NCBI GenBank assembly: GCA_032622095.1
Contig: CP136066.1
Span: forward strand, 175,647,164-175,711,163
Direction of reading: 5' to 3'
Length of the DNA: 64,000 nt
Source: Siphonodentalium dalli
Taxonomy: Eukaryota > Mollusca > Scaphopoda > Gadilida > Siphonodentaliidae
The translations under genes were made by a program, and so were the position numbers. The notes beneath the pieces were generated by a model. The model worked only from the letters and a program-made list of their open reading frames with translations, did no database searches and was not told the DNA's origin. Of the stretch, positions 11,551 to 23,982 are shown piece after piece (position 1 is the first letter of the stretch; every line of letters begins with the position of its first letter).

Positions 11551-13015
11551 TTAAAACGCATAAAGTTTCGTTCATATATACCATGGCCATCGCGTAAACA
11601 TGCTATCATAATGACCTACTATATTTTATATAAGCAAGAGCCTGATGGTGTGACAGAAGAGAGCACAGTGTTACTGACTAATCACACACAAATTATATAA
11701 ACGCTCTTTATTAGTTCCATATCAGGAATTCAGCAAAAAAGAACGCTCTTTATGTTTGCCATCATAATATAAACAAACACCAGGATAGTAACTTTTTATG
11801 CTTTTGTTTACATAACAATGGTCAAACAGATGACAATAACATACTGTTTATGCGATATTTCTTATTTGTATACGGACAAAGTCTGTCTACATTTTAATAT
11901 TCTTTCTGTTTGTGGCGGTTTTTGACCGGTGGAAATAATTTCACAGCATATACCCACCGCCAAGGCCTCCCGTACCTTTAAAACGCATAAAGTTTCGTTC
12001 ATATATACCATGACCATCGCGTAATCAGCATGCTATCATAAAGACCTACTATATTTTACCTAAGCAAGAGCCTGATTGTGTTACAGAAGACAGCACAATG
12101 CTATTGGCTAATCATACACAAATGATATAAACGCTCTTTATTAGTTCCATATTATGAATGCAGCAACAAAGAACGCTCTTTATGTTTACCATCATAATAC
12201 AAACAAACACCTGGAAAGTAACGTTTTATGCTTTTGTTTACATAACAATGGTCAAACATATGACAATAACATACTGTTGATGTTATATTTCTTATTTGTG
12301 TACGAACAAAGTCTATCTACATTTTAAAGATACGGGGGGCCTTGGAGGTAGGTATTCTGTTAAATTATTCATCTCCGTCAAAAACCGCCATAAACAGAAG
12401 GAATATTAAGATATAGACATACTTTGTTCTTATGCCTATCAGAAATATGGCATAAACAGTATGTTATTGTCAACTCCCTCCCCCCTTTGTTATGTAAAAA
12501 AGGAAAAAAAGTTACTTTTCCTGGCTTTTGTTTAGATCCGGATATGGGAAACATAAAGATCGTTATTTGTTACTGTTTTCCTGATATGGAAATAATAAAG
12601 AGCGTTTATGTGATTTTAGTGTGATTAACCAATAGAATTGCGCTGCGTTATGTAAACAGAAGCACAAGTTCCGTAATTCTGGTTTTACACAAGTTATGAC
12701 CACTTACCTCACGGTTACATCTCCATAAAAACAGTCCACATGACAGTTGATCCTCATTTATATAGTAAATTCAATGTTCATATGTGTAAGATTGTGTGTG
12801 GCGGACGTTAATGACGAACACGAGCAGTCTCTTGTTTAAGTACACCAGTACTATTTACGCGCTGATTATGTTCGGCATATGAGTGGAACAGTATATATGT
12901 TGGTGTTCCTTCTGTTGATGGCGATGTGAACAAATTTAAATATTTCTGCAACGAATGCCGCCCGTGCCTTTAATATTCTTTCTGTTTGTGGTGGTTTTTG
13001 ACGGGTGGAAATATA
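11551..13015. mobile_element. Tandemly duplicated TTAA-type MITE cluster
   Basis: Unit A (11551-11977) is followed directly by unit B (from 11978), a 427-bp tandem duplication. Unit A ends ACCGCCAAGGCCTCCCGTACCT then TTAA, the right terminus of a family also seen at 27280-27792 and 36897-37247. Unit B is interrupted by a complete element at 12328-12969 and resumes with TATTCTTTCTGTTTGTGGTGG. No coding capacity; the small reading frames are incidental. Confidence 0.75.
12328..12969 (-). mobile_element. TTAA-flanked non-autonomous transposon nested in unit B
   Basis: A 642-bp element with TTAA at 12324-12327 and 12970-12973. Ends are AGATACGGGGGG on the left and AGGCACGGGCGGC read inward from the right, matching the copy at 27280-27792 in opposite orientation. 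Unit A preserves the empty site: ACATTTTAATATTC runs through there without interruption. TTAA targets are used by piggyBac and Kolobok transposons; which one mobilised this is not decidable here. Confidence 0.85.
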
Positions 13016-13316
13016 TATATACATACATATAATATACATATAATGGCTGTCCCCTTAAGGGAGGGGTAAAACAAATGTTCCGGGCACGTACGAGTCCCAA
13101 AAAGCAATTGTTTCAGCAAACACAAAATGTATTTTCCTCTATTTCTTTTTAATCTTTTTAGTCTTAGGAATAATGTTAGTTAACATCCATGTCACTTGCA
13201 AACAGTCAGTACTTAGTATCTTGTGGTAAATTACTCTCACTATAAGTCCCTTCACACTTAATACTTGTGGACAAAATTGCAAAATAGTGCAGTGGTCAAT
13301 CGCCAAAAGTGGTCCG

Positions 13317-15514
13317 CAGTGGTCGCACTGTACCGAAAAAAAAGTGTAGCCAAAAGTTTAGCCAAATGAAAATTTTATTAGCCAAATGAATTTTTTTTTA
13401 GCCAAATGTTTTTTGGCCAAATTAAAATAAAACTTTGGCCAAATTAAATCATCGTTTTCTGGTCGGTTCACAATTAATGACTAAAATATTTGTTTTAAAC
13501 TTTATTTGTTATACTCAGAATGAAAACGTAATTAAAACAACATACAAAACAACTTTAAAAACAATATTATACGAACATATCATCACATATCACACAGGCA
13601 TTCGCATTCGCAAACATGAAACTAACATTCTATATAATTTTAATCCGCTAAACTAATTGTACTTACTCTATGTCGTTAACACTATTGACATCATGGCACG
13701 ACGACCGCTAACGGTGGCTTATTATACTGTAGTAAGGTGTTAACTGATGAATATCTATTGTATTCAAATCTTTTATGATGTGATGCCCGGTTAATAAACG
13801 TGATGCATTTTATAACACCCATTACGTAACCATTGAGTTAAGAACCGCTCTTTTATAAAGAACAAAACATTTAGGTATTTTATCTTTCTGGCAGGAGTCG
13901 AGCGGGACAGTTCATAATTGCTTTGTCTGTCTGCTGTTCCTCTTGTCAGACACTGAGCACGGGTGAGTTGTGCGGTCGCGATCTAGGTTGCAGCTGCCCC
14001 CGTGCTTAGCGCCAGTGAGATGGTTTTGGATTAGGCTTAGGACGGATTATGGACTTGATCCCCGAAGCCGCGTTGCTTGCAGTGCAAAGAATTCGGGTAG
14101 TTAACATCGCTAGTTGGTCTCTCCAGTCTAGTGGGGGCTACTTGACACTTTGCTTGGAGTTCCGGACCAAAGATGCTGGTAACCAGAGATCTAAAGACCG
14201 GGACGTCAACGCCAAAAAAAAACTCCTTCTAGGCGCCGAAGGGACGCTGCTAGACGGGCGAAGTGGAAGAAGAAGATGGGAGGCGACCGTTGATCGACCG
14301 GTCACCCCTCCCCGTGTGGTTCAGCCGTCTATAGTCATAGCCGGCGTGTCGAAGTTGTCTGAGAGACGCCCAGACGACTCGACCTGCATGGAGACTGACG
14401 ACATAGTACCAGCTAGCAGGGACTCCGTGGATCTGCCGGAGTTCCCTGCTGTCGTCGTCGAGGCTTGTGGAGACAGGGACGTGGATACCACCCCAGATGT
14501 TCCTGCCGCCAGCTTCGACGTGGAACTGGATAGCTTTATACCTCGGACACCGGATTAACAACACATCCCGGTGTCCCCCAGCTCCACCAGCACCAACAAC
14601 AAAAACAGTACCACCAGCACCAGATCCACTCTCGAAGAAGAAGTTAAGATGGCGCTGGAAACTCAGGCAGAAGCCCACAGACTGATGGCAGAGGTCAATG
14701 CCAACACCCTGAGGTACCAGCTAGAACAACAACAACAGGAACAACAACAACAACAACAAACAGAACTCCAACAACAACAAACAGAACTTCAACACAGAAA
14801 AAAAAACCGAAGAAAAAGAAATAACTTGTCTAGATCATTTTCATTTCACCCTCACCAATCTCATGTTAATGTAACACCATTACATGTATCCTCATTAAAC
14901 TCAACAGTGGGTTGTAGGAGAGGGGTTCCGCCCCTTTCAAATCTTCCGGGAAAGTTTCCCAAACCCCCATAGCGGTATTTTATCTTACAGACGGCTTAAT
15001 CAATTACATAACCAGTATACAGCTTATACCTATTGACGATTAGGCTGGTTAGGATCTTAACGGAAAGCCTAATGTCTGAACATCAGAGGTCTTTTAGGCG
15101 TCAGTATACTAATGTCTTTCGGTCTCGTCGTATTCAGTAGTGCTTCGTTAGGTTCGTTCATCTGTTCAGTAACTTCCTCTCATCTACTATCGTCATTTCG
15201 TATGCCCGTTAGAGGACACTCAATCTGTGGTATAGAAGGCAATGTCTGTCTTTGTCCGAAACAGTCAGTCAGTTAAAACAGCGGAACGATATTTCGAAAG
15301 TACGAAAATAACAAAATACTTTCGTCACCTAATTTCGTCCTGAATGTCAATCTATTGAGCGCTTTTATTAATTAGCTTTTTGACGCCATGCTTTCCGTCT
15401 CCATTTGGGGTCAAAAAAAGTTTAGCCAAAAGTTTAGCCATATGAAATTTGTATTAGCCAAATTCGAAAAAAATTAGCCATTGGCTAATTTGGCTACCGA
15501 TAGCGCGAACACTG
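13317..15514. mobile_element. hAT-type non-autonomous transposon, 8-bp target duplication
   Basis: A 2198-bp element flanked by GTGGTCCG at 13309-13316 and 15515-15522. Terminal inverted repeats are CAGTGGTCGCACTGT on the left and CAGTGTTCGCGCTAT read inward from the right. Both ends continue into subterminal repeats built from TTTAGCCAAA. An 8-bp duplication and CAGTG-type ends are typical of hAT transposons. No hAT transposase is present; the interior instead holds an unrelated reading frame region (14049-14972). Confidence 0.88.
14049..14972 (+). CDS. Hypothetical reading-frame pair inside the hAT element
   Basis: Not recognised. A 169-codon frame (14049-14558) has a basic, arginine-rich middle and an acidic, aspartate-rich C-terminal half. 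An overlapping-frame continuation (14571-14972, 133 codons) holds a glutamine-rich stretch (about residues 50-75, from CAA repeats), a predicted coiled-coil-like segment before it and a lysine-arginine patch after it. GC content is visibly higher than in the surroundings, and TIRs flank the region. It could be one gene joined by a frameshift or an intron, a captured host exon, or the non-transposase half of an autonomous relative. No hAT dimerisation or BED motif was seen. It may equally be non-coding. Confidence 0.4.
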
Positions 15515-15522
15515 GTGGTCCG

Positions 15523-17149
15523 GTACCCCTACACACTGTAAAACAAGTTGAAACCATATTTTTTTTATAAACATATACTGTTCACGAAAGTGATAGTGAA
15601 AAAGAACGGAATTGTTGGTGTCTATTGTCGACGATGAAGGATACCCACCAGTGACTTTTCCCAGAAATTGACTATTTTGGTAAAGCGAGCCCTGCGGCTA
15701 CATGTATGTCCTAACTTTTCTGCCAATATTGTTGGTGTTAAAATAACAACAACATACACTATCTTCTATAGCGGACTTCAAACGTAAAGTACCGCTCACC
15801 AATATAATATCGAATAAATGATGGTAATACTCCAGAAGAGTTGTCAACTGAAACCAACAACATAATATGAACAAATAATAAATCCGAAGAAACCGAAATA
15901 ATTTGACCTCGAGACTTCGTAACAGTCGGGTCTTCTCTGAGCCTACACCGACACAAATAAAGTGGGTTATTCCTCATTACATTACATAATATGTGCATAA
16001 TTTAACATAAATGCTGGATTAAAATTGAGATAAGATAAGATTTAATGCAAAATACACCCAATAGGCAGTTGCACATATAATAAATACAATATAAAAATAT
16101 ATCAACATAAAGAATAATTTAACATGAGTAATCACATGCGATATGCATATACGTTCTCGTGAATTTACTGTCATAAAATCGCATTTCGCATATAACGTTA
16201 ACGGTTGCAATCCGTGCATAATGTATAATAAGTATAGCGGATTTGTTTCAGTTCATTGCAGATAATTACAAAACATGGTATTCATCACCATTATCTTCTC
16301 GACAAATATTACCATAGTTATTTTCCATATACTACTGTAGAAACATTAGTTTTGTTTAAAAAACTGAATCGTGAATATAGATAAGACTATACTATTCTTC
16401 TTTCTCTCTGATATATAATTTCGTCTCTGCAACGCAATTGATCTAATTCAACCTGCGTGTGGTTGGCTGGGTTGTATTTCATCCGTTCATGTACAAGAGA
16501 TCAATTTGGACCATTGCTAAGATTTCAATGTTTTTAATCTAGAATTGAGTATATTATTTTTTTCCACAAACAACTCCTATCAGACAATACTGGTGTGGAA
16601 CAGTTGAACTATACGCTGACAAATGATTGCGTATGTATTATATTCTTTTTCATATCGCAAATTTATTTTTGTATGATATAAATTTCTGGATGACTCTGAA
16701 ATGTTGTGTGACACTAATCACATGCACACTATAGACTTTGAGAGAATTTATCTTGGAATATCAAGACTTAGGCAACACGTGCGTCTAGGCGTCCTGTTGA
16801 TGAATCTTGAAGCAATGTTGTCGTTATAACATGGATTATCGTTCGTGTCAAAATATTCACTGCGGCGTCTATGATTTATTTATTTTTCAGAACGATGACA
16901 TGTTATTTCCCACTCACATGAGCTGAAAATATTCTGGGATTTCCCAAATGGACATCTCCAGTACGACACGCTGTGATCTGGAGTTTGGACTGAAGTTAGT
17001 CGCTATGAATAGTTAAAGGACTGCCATGTGAAAATACGTACAATGAAGAATAAAGCTAAACCATGAGTCTCTGTGGATTAATAATGACACCATCGCCTCT
17101 AAATCGACACACCCAGGTTTCACCGGATTAAGGTATTAATTTTTTAGTT
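15523..17149. other. AT-rich sequence upstream of the Mab-21 exon
   Basis: No domain or repeat structure recognised. The last bases before 17148 read TTTTTTAG, a possible splice acceptor (AG at 17146-17147), so part of this stretch may be an intron. No upstream exon could be identified. Confidence 0.4.
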
Positions 17150-17418
17150 ATGGCGTTCTCGTCACGAAGTCGGCGCAGTGAGGATCCACAGGATTTATCT
17201 CAACGTTATAACCGGATTCTGCTTCATACGCATGTCAGTAGAACTACAGCACGTCAGTCGACTAATCATCATAAGTTGACACTTGTAGGGAGCAGGGCGA
17301 GCGGAATTGCTGCTGCGGGAAGCGATCAAGATGTTCTGATTGAACCTCGAAACATAAAAATAGATGAATCCAGTTTGAGATACCGGGATGACCTCCCGTG
17401 TTATGTCCGGATATCTAC
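17150..17418 (+). pseudogene. Mab-21/cGAS-like nucleotidyltransferase, N-terminal piece of split exon
   Basis: Encodes LTLVGSRASGIAAAGSDQDV, the nucleotidyltransferase signature: GS, then an Asp-x-Asp pair (residues about 48-65). In the Mab-21/cGAS superfamily this binds nucleotide and metal; such receptors are innate immune sensors, and the family is expanded in bivalves. It then reads SSLRYRDDLPCYVRIST and runs into poly-T at 17419. The same VRIST codons reappear in frame at 51147 and continue into the rest of a Mab-21 domain. A TTTTTTAG acceptor-like site sits just before the ATG, so this may be an internal or first coding exon. Family assignment is by motif; the exact paralogue cannot be named. 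Confidence 0.75.
17403..17418 (+). repeat. Left copy of 16-bp target duplication
   Basis: ATGTCCGGATATCTAC here is identical to 51147-51162 and in the same codon phase of the same gene. It directly precedes a run of nine T. This is the layout left by a minus-strand poly-A retroelement. Confidence 0.8.
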
Positions 17419-17466
17419 TTTTTTTTTCACCCACTGACCGACGCGCGAAGCGCGTCCAGTGGGTGT
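17419..17466 (-). repeat. Poly-A tail and palindromic 3-prime end of the insertion
   Basis: On the minus strand: GTACACCCACTGG, a GACGCGC/GCGCGTC hairpin, CAGTGGGTG, then A9. The outer ACCCACTG/CAGTGGGT and inner GACGCGC/GCGCGTC stems pair. The piece CCAGTGGGTGTAC also sits at 23994-24006, at the left edge of the block that splits the LINE. Confidence 0.65.
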
Positions 17467-18330
17467 ACTATAATCGTAGGACTCATGCGTTTCTGCTGAA
17501 CTGAACTAGTGTCTATGCGTTTCTGCTGAGCTGCACTGACGTTTGATCGCAAAATAAAATTATAATCATTATCAAAGCACACGTTTGGATAACACCGCCA
17601 TAAACTGTTTCATATTATGCTGTTGAGCTCATATCGTCAATAAAATTAGAGTTATAACTCATTAAACTAAGAATTACTGCTAAGGTATTTCTACCAATTG
17701 GGTAACTAGATTCAGGTTGAGCTGGAACTTGAGAAATTTTTAATTTCAACCAATTGAAATGCCGCTGGAATTGGAAAGGGTTAAGGTTGTGGGGCAACGC
17801 AAATGACGTCATCGAAAACAAGGCGCCTCAAAGTGAGTCAAAAATCGTACACAGTACATGTCTCGCTTCGTCTCGGAATCGTGATTTAAATTCATTCATT
17901 TTGACTGTTACTGTGTCCTAAGATATTAAAAACTTGTGGAATGTGCTTAGGAAGGATTGTTTTTATATCTAATAAGTGGGATTTACCTCCCAAAAAGGTG
18001 AGTTTCAGGCCTGCATTTGTTGTCAATCTGTATTATCTTATTCTGACAGCGTTCGTCTGCAACTGTAATTGGCAGAATTTGCGTGTTTGACTAAACGTTT
18101 TCTCCACTCGATTCTCTCAACTGCACAATAATCGGTCAAATTATTTCAATAATTCTATCTAATTTATTCTAAATACATCTTAGCTATTATCCGGATCAGA
18201 TCTCCCCGTCGAGAAAGCGATATGTTGACCAAAACGACACTTGAGAAAATTGTTTACATTTTGAGCGCACACTGCCTGCGTCACCACTGGTCACAGTACA
18301 CGCTCGATTTTTATCATGGAAACAAATCAA
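17467..18330. other. Non-coding part of the insertion
   Basis: No gene. A near-duplicate phrase (TGCGTTTCTGCTGA) occurs at about 17485 and 17517. Possibly 3-prime UTR of the LINE or another insertion; no boundary seen. Confidence 0.4.
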
Positions 18331-18845
18331 TTTCTTCCATCTAAAAGATAATTACGTGCTGGACCCTGTCATTTTAGGAATATATAAATATTCCACGCAG
18401 ACATTCCTCAGACTCAGCTTAAAATTTTGAAAAATAAGAGTTTTATCGACATAAATCGATTTGAATAGCAAATCCCATGTTAAAATTTATCATCGAAAAA
18501 ATTTAATTTCTTCCATCTAAAAAATAATTACGTGCTGTACCCTGTCATTTTAGGAATATATAAGGATTCCACGCAGACACACCAAGTCTCAGCTTAAAAT
18601 TTAGAAAAATAAGAGTTTTATCGACATAAATCGATTTGAATAGCAAATCCCATGTTAAAATTTATCATCGAAAAAAATTAATTTCTTCCATCTAAAAAAT
18701 AATTACGTGCTGTACCCTGTCTTTTTAGGAATATATAAGTATTCCACACAGACACACCAAGTTTCAGCTTAAAATTTTGAAAAATAAGAATTTTATCGAC
18801 ATAAATCAATTTTAATGGCAGATCCCATGTTAAATAAATTTTAGG
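18331..18845. repeat. Tandem repeat, about 175 bp, three units
   Basis: TTTCTTCCAT anchors occur at 18331, 18507 and 18682. Units share TAATTACGTGCTG, CCTGTCATTTTAGGAATATAT and TTATCGACATAAATC. The third unit is slightly more diverged. Confidence 0.85.
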
Positions 18846-18924
18846 GGCCTGCGAATGTTTTCTGAGCTGTTCCATATTGGCCACCAGAGTCCATATTTGA
18901 CAGGTTCTACCTGATAATTGTGCG

Positions 18925-19750
18925 ACAGTACAGTCGCGTTACTTTATTAAATTTATTTCGGTCTATCGTATCAACCGCCTGACTAAGTGTCAACATTGGT
19001 CTTTATCGCTCCACTAATTTTTATCGTCTCATCGGTATGAATTCCATATCCAATTATCTACATATAACCAACCGAACCTCTTAATCCCGGTCCAAATTTT
19101 TTTCTTTCATCGCTATAGTCAAGTTACGTAATATTTTATCATGTGATACTTGTACTTATATGTCTATGGTATTACTATAGTTTACGGTATACGTATATCA
19201 ATTGCTATTCCTTTCAATATAATCCTGGTGCCATCTATAGAGATAGAGATAATTTCAGTCCCCTCCCCCCCCAATTTTATATCATTGCCGCTACAGTACA
19301 GTCGCGATGCATCACATGGCAACATTGATCGTTATCGCTCTACTAATTTATGTCAGTTCATCGTTCCCCTTTTTCTATGAGTCTATTTAACCAACCCAAG
19401 ATCTAATCCCGGCCTAAATTATTATTTTTATTTTCATCCGTATACCGTAGTTGTGTTACATACATATTTTTATCATTTGATTCCAATTTGCATTGTACCA
19501 CTATAGAAGTCCATAAATGACTATTCTGGCACTATATAGAGATAACTAAGATTATGACCCCCCCCCCCCCATTTTATAGCCTTGTTGCAACAGTAGAGTT
19601 GAGATGCATGATATGTCAACATTGGTCGTTATCGCTCTACAAATTTATATCGGTTCAACCCTTAGTTCCCTGTATCGCCCACTCCTCCCTCAATTTATTT
19701 TTTGATTTGTATTATAGTCTCGTTACGTACATATTTTATCTCTTGTAACT
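18925..19750. repeat. Degenerate tandem repeat of roughly 300-370 bp
   Basis: Three diverged copies anchored by CAGTCGCG or its variants (about 18931, 19299, 19593). Each is followed by CAACATTGGTC and TTATCGCTC-type text and then a pyrimidine-rich block. Confidence 0.6.
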
Positions 19751-19916
19751 TTTGCTTCAACATGCCGAGTTCTGCTGCAGACGATACAAAACTGACAACA
19801 TTTCGAAATGTAAGCAGGCTTCAAACTCATCTTATCCAAGAAACTTGTGTATAAGGTGTACTCGCATTTGTTGCGTTAAAAACCAAAGGTCCCAAGTCAA
19901 GGTCCAAAATCCCCAA

Positions 19917-20235
19917 CACACTGATGTGAGGTTTAATGATAACTCACATCTACATAACCTAACCAATATAAGGATGTGAGGTGTAATGATAACTCCATCC
20001 ACATACAGTAATGTCCAAAGTAATTGACCACTTAACCACAGCAGAATTATGGGTAATTTTTCAGGATTTTAAATCCTGAACAAAATTACCAATAATTCTG
20101 CTATGGTTAAGTGGTCAATTACTTTGGGCATTGCTGTAACCAATATAAGGATGTGAGGTTTAATGATAACTCTATCCACATAATCAATATACGGGTGTGA
20201 TGTTTAATTATAACGCCATCCACATAACTAATAAC
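19917..20235. repeat. Minisatellite of about 44 bp, interrupted by a MITE
   Basis: Unit: GGATGTGAGGTTTAATGATA, ACTCCATCCACAT, AACCAATATAA. About four and a half copies, with 20006-20136 inserted between units. Confidence 0.85.
20006..20136. mobile_element. Tc1/mariner-like MITE inserted in a minisatellite
   Basis: A 131-bp copy flanked by TA at 20004-20005 and 20137-20138. Removing it and one TA restores the minisatellite phase (CCACATAACCAATATAAGG), so the target duplication is directly demonstrated. The shorter centre (AGGATTTTAAATCCT) makes it an almost perfect hairpin. Confidence 0.92.
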
Positions 20236-20599
20236 TATGTGTGAAAATTAAATAAATTTTTTTAATTCCATGATGGCGTCCAATATGGACTATCTAATTC
20301 TGCTCCAAAAACATGTATATTCAATATATGGTTGTTTATTGGATGGGGGGGGGGGGACCGATTATTTCAATGATATTTTAATTCACTGGGATCCAAAACC
20401 CGACCTACGGGAGCGCGCTTCGCGCACGACTGTATCTTAAGTATACATGTATGTGCATATTTAATAAGCCAACAATTGGAATCCCAACAGAGAAGACTGG
20501 CGTAGGTCCCTTGCGCATAGACATAGTTGATGATCTCTATGGGAAACCAACTTGACATTTAATAGACAATTTCGATGAACTGCAATAACTTAAGGAATC
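20236..20599. other. No gene seen
   Basis: Contains a poly-G run (about 20346-20356) and a GC-rich patch, GCGCGCTTCGCGC, near 20411. Otherwise unremarkable. Confidence 0.4.
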
Positions 20600-21062
20600 T
20601 CTAATTGAGCTCAAGCCCAATAAGAATATTCCTTCAGTTATTGTGCTTAAGCGCAGTTAGAGATACCTTATTGCGCTTAAGCACAATGTGATATCCTGTG
20701 CAAAAAGGAATATTCTTATTGCGCTTAAGTGTAATAAGACATTCCTTATTACACGTAAGCGAAATTACATCAATATTGCACTTAAGCGCAATTAATATCT
20801 CTCTCATTAGATCACCCTTGTGCAAATAGTAGAATAATCCTATATTTGTTCCACCCATTGTACCATGGAGATGGACTACACCACCTGAATTATAGGGAGT
20901 TTATGTTCTATATATAATATATTCCTTATTAAGAGATTCCTTATTGGGTTTTATTATATAAGCGCAATTTGTAAATTCCATTATTGCGCTTAAGCACAGT
21001 TAAATATATCCTTATTGCGCTTAATCACAATAGAGATTCCCTTATTGTGCTTGAGCGCAATT
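20600..21062. repeat. Array of CTTAAG-centred palindromes
   Basis: At least seven imperfect palindromes of the form TTATTGCGCTTAAGCACAAT, at about 20640, 20673, 20717, 20787, 20980, 21013 and 21043. They are separated by AT-rich spacers with recurring GAGATTCCTTATT-like text. Related to the cluster at 6372-6745. Confidence 0.7.
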
Positions 21063-21699
21063 AGCTCTTCTTGCGATTAATTAAAAAAAAAGTTCTAATT
21101 GTATTGTAACTATTGTTTTGTCCTTTAATATTTCCCATACATCATGTACACATATATTATGCTAGAATGGTACTATTATTACTAATACCACTCGTAGTAG
21201 ATAATACCACCTTACTGTCAATATCCTATCATGGTTAGTTTCAAATCATAACGTTAATTGTTATTACTATGTGTGTACTGTACATGTACATCAGTCATCA
21301 ATTAATAATATTTTGCATGCGAAGTGGAAGACCCTCCAATAGCTTATCAATACCACTCGGGACAGTGGGTGTTTTTCCTCAATTAATTGAATTTCTTGTT
21401 TTAAATTGTTTTTATTGGAATAAACAGACATCAATGAAGAATGTAAATACAGACAGGGTACATGTTATTATAAATAAAGTTACATTCTTCCAATTCTCTC
21501 ACATCTTGCTCACTTCATTTACACGTCTTTCGTACGTCATATGCACTCCCAGTGACTTACCTGTGAATAGGGATAAATCGAATAATGTGTTCATTTTATA
21601 TAGTAATCCAGATTTTAAATCTTTTGAACTTTGTTCCTGTGTACGGCGCATCGGTACGACATCTAACTATAGACGGTGTTGTGGTATTGGGCGATAATA

Positions 21700-23982
21700 G
21701 TATTTCTTGGGTATAGTAATTAAGTGAGTTTTTGAACTGGTGAAGAGAAAATTTTCAGGACAAGTTTATTTGTGTTGACTCGTGCGTATATGTATAGCCT
21801 TTTCTAAAAGGAACCAGTTTTTCGAAAATTCTTGTTGTTTCGATTGGCATCGTGCGGTATACTTCTCACATTGGTATCTATAATTCAATTCTTTGAGGAA
21901 AACATTTAGCGATAAGTTTATTGGCTTGAATTTGGTCCTATAAATTTATTGTTTCATTAGAAGCCACAGCATGTTCGGTATAAAGTTCGGATTCGTTGGT
22001 GATGAACCGAGAATCATTGTCATCTGCTGGGGACAGAGATCAATGCTGTTAATTTTACCCCAATCGCGGAGTTCCTTAATGAATTTCTGAACGTGAACAC
22101 AGTTCCAAAATATGTGGGAGATGTCTCCTGTCTCGCTTTTACATCTATCGCATTTATCATCTTCTCGTAGATTGGACATTTTAAGAAAAATGTTAGTTGA
22201 TAATATTCGTGAGTTTATTCGGAATTGTAGCCATTGTAGCTTTGTGTCAGGCGTCGTGAGAAAGGGTAGTTTATCTAGTTTTACACCATTGAATTGTGTT
22301 GTCAGGAAAAAACGCTTGCCATTTTCTGTGTGCTACTGTAGAAGTTGGAATATCGATTAAGATGTTATAAAACTCCTGTCCTCCTCGACTGTTTTTAAGC
22401 AGTTTAATGAAATTATTTGGTAAAAAGGGGCTGCAAGTTCGAGTTATAGGCTGGTCAAGTTTTTTTGTGAGTAGTTTTATTTGATGTTGAATGTTATTAA
22501 GAGTGGTGAAGTTTGTGCGTATGTTATAAATCTTTAGTAAATCGTCTCGTGTAAGAAAGCGGTCATTATCGTCCAGCATATCATTTAAAAATATAATCCC
22601 TTTTTCTCGCCAGGAGGTGAAATTTATTACTTTTCCGTACTGCTTTATGTTTGGGTTATTCCATAACGTACATGCTGATATTTTGCGATTGTTTCTGTCT
22701 TTCTCTAGAAATTTTGTGAATGCCATCAGGACATCATGACAAAAAGGATTGGTTAATTTGTTTGCCTGTTTCTCTATATAGGAATAGTCATAAGTAAGGA
22801 ACATAGGGTCATCGCGTAAAGGTATATCTGTTAAGGGGATCCATTTGGCACTTTTGGTTACGAGGCGCCTCACCCAAGTTATTTTCATGGACAGCATAAA
22901 TTTGTTTACATCAACCATTTTTAATCCACCATTCTTATAATCTTGACAAATAACTTTGCGTTTAACTCGATCACGCTTCGAGTTCCAGAGAAAATTAAAG
23001 AGCGTTGTGTCAAGATTTTTCATAAAAATATTACTGGGATTTGGTAGAGCTACAAAAAGGTGCGTTAATTTTGGGAGTATTAGTGATTTTATCACCGTTA
23101 TTCGACCAATGGGTGTAAGTAACCGGTGTTTCCATGTTGCTATCAAACGTTTGACTTCAGTAAGTTTTCTATCATAATTGATATCCATTTTGTCAAGGTT
23201 GGTGTCAAAGTATATCCCAAGGAGATTGAAAGTTCTATCAAATTTTAGTCCAAGATCTGGGCATATAATATCCGTACGCTCCATGTAAGAGCCAATCCAC
23301 GACGCCTGACATTTGCTATTGTTAATTTTCAGACCTGAATAATCTGCAAATGAGTTTAAAACAGTATATACTTCCCTGAGGCTTTCTACGCTACCGTCCA
23401 AGATGAGAGTCGTGTCGTCTGCATACTGTGTAATTTTGTATTCTAAATTGCCGAGGTTGATACCTTTAATGCGGCCATTGGACTTGATCATAATAGCCAA
23501 GATTTCCGCGCATATCAAAAAAATATACGGCGAGACTGGGTCACCCTGTCGACAGCCACGATAAAGTTTGAAACTCTGAGATATATGCCCATTTATTAAA
23601 ATAGATGAGTTGATATTCGTATAAAATATGGAAATCCACCTCTTCATGGCATCTCCAAAATTAAAAAAGTTAAGGCATTTATGTATAAATTTCCATGATA
23701 CTGAATCAAAAGCCTTTTCGAAGTCTAGGAGGAGCAGTAACCCAGGTTTACCGGCCAATTTCGTCTCGTGAATAAGGTCATAGATAAGTCTAGTATTTTC
23801 CCCGATGTAGCGATTGTTTAAGAATCCCGTTTGATCATCACTTATTATATATGGTAAAACACGTTTTAATCTTTCAGCTATGCATGAAGAAGCTAATTTG
23901 TAAGATATATTCAACAGTGAAATTGGTCGCCAATTTTTCAAATGATGTCTTTCTTTATCCTTTTTGGGGATCAGAGTAATTA
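21700..23982 (-). pseudogene. Tx1/L1-like LINE ORF2, reverse transcriptase and C-terminal half
   Basis: Reverse transcriptase of a non-LTR retrotransposon. An open stretch of 573 codons (23992-22271) opens with ITLIPKKDKERHHLKNWRPI, then LLLDFEKAFDSVSW (residues 87-100), RQGDPVSPYIF (148-158) and the catalytic YADDT (190-194). This motif set is of the L1/Tx1 group, unlike the FADD of the element at 7447. After a stop and frame change near 22300, translation continues FLTTPDTKLQWLQFRINSRI and a CCHC zinc knuckle, CDRCKSETGDISHIFWNC (about 22155-22100). It then passes a further stop at 21946 and reads on to about 21770. Its N-terminal half is at 48628-50228. Dead by frameshifts and by the split. 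Confidence 0.92.

Noticed and set aside
21269-21697. 142-codon plus-strand frame
   Set aside because: It lies opposite or just beyond the LINE 3-prime region and shows no family features.
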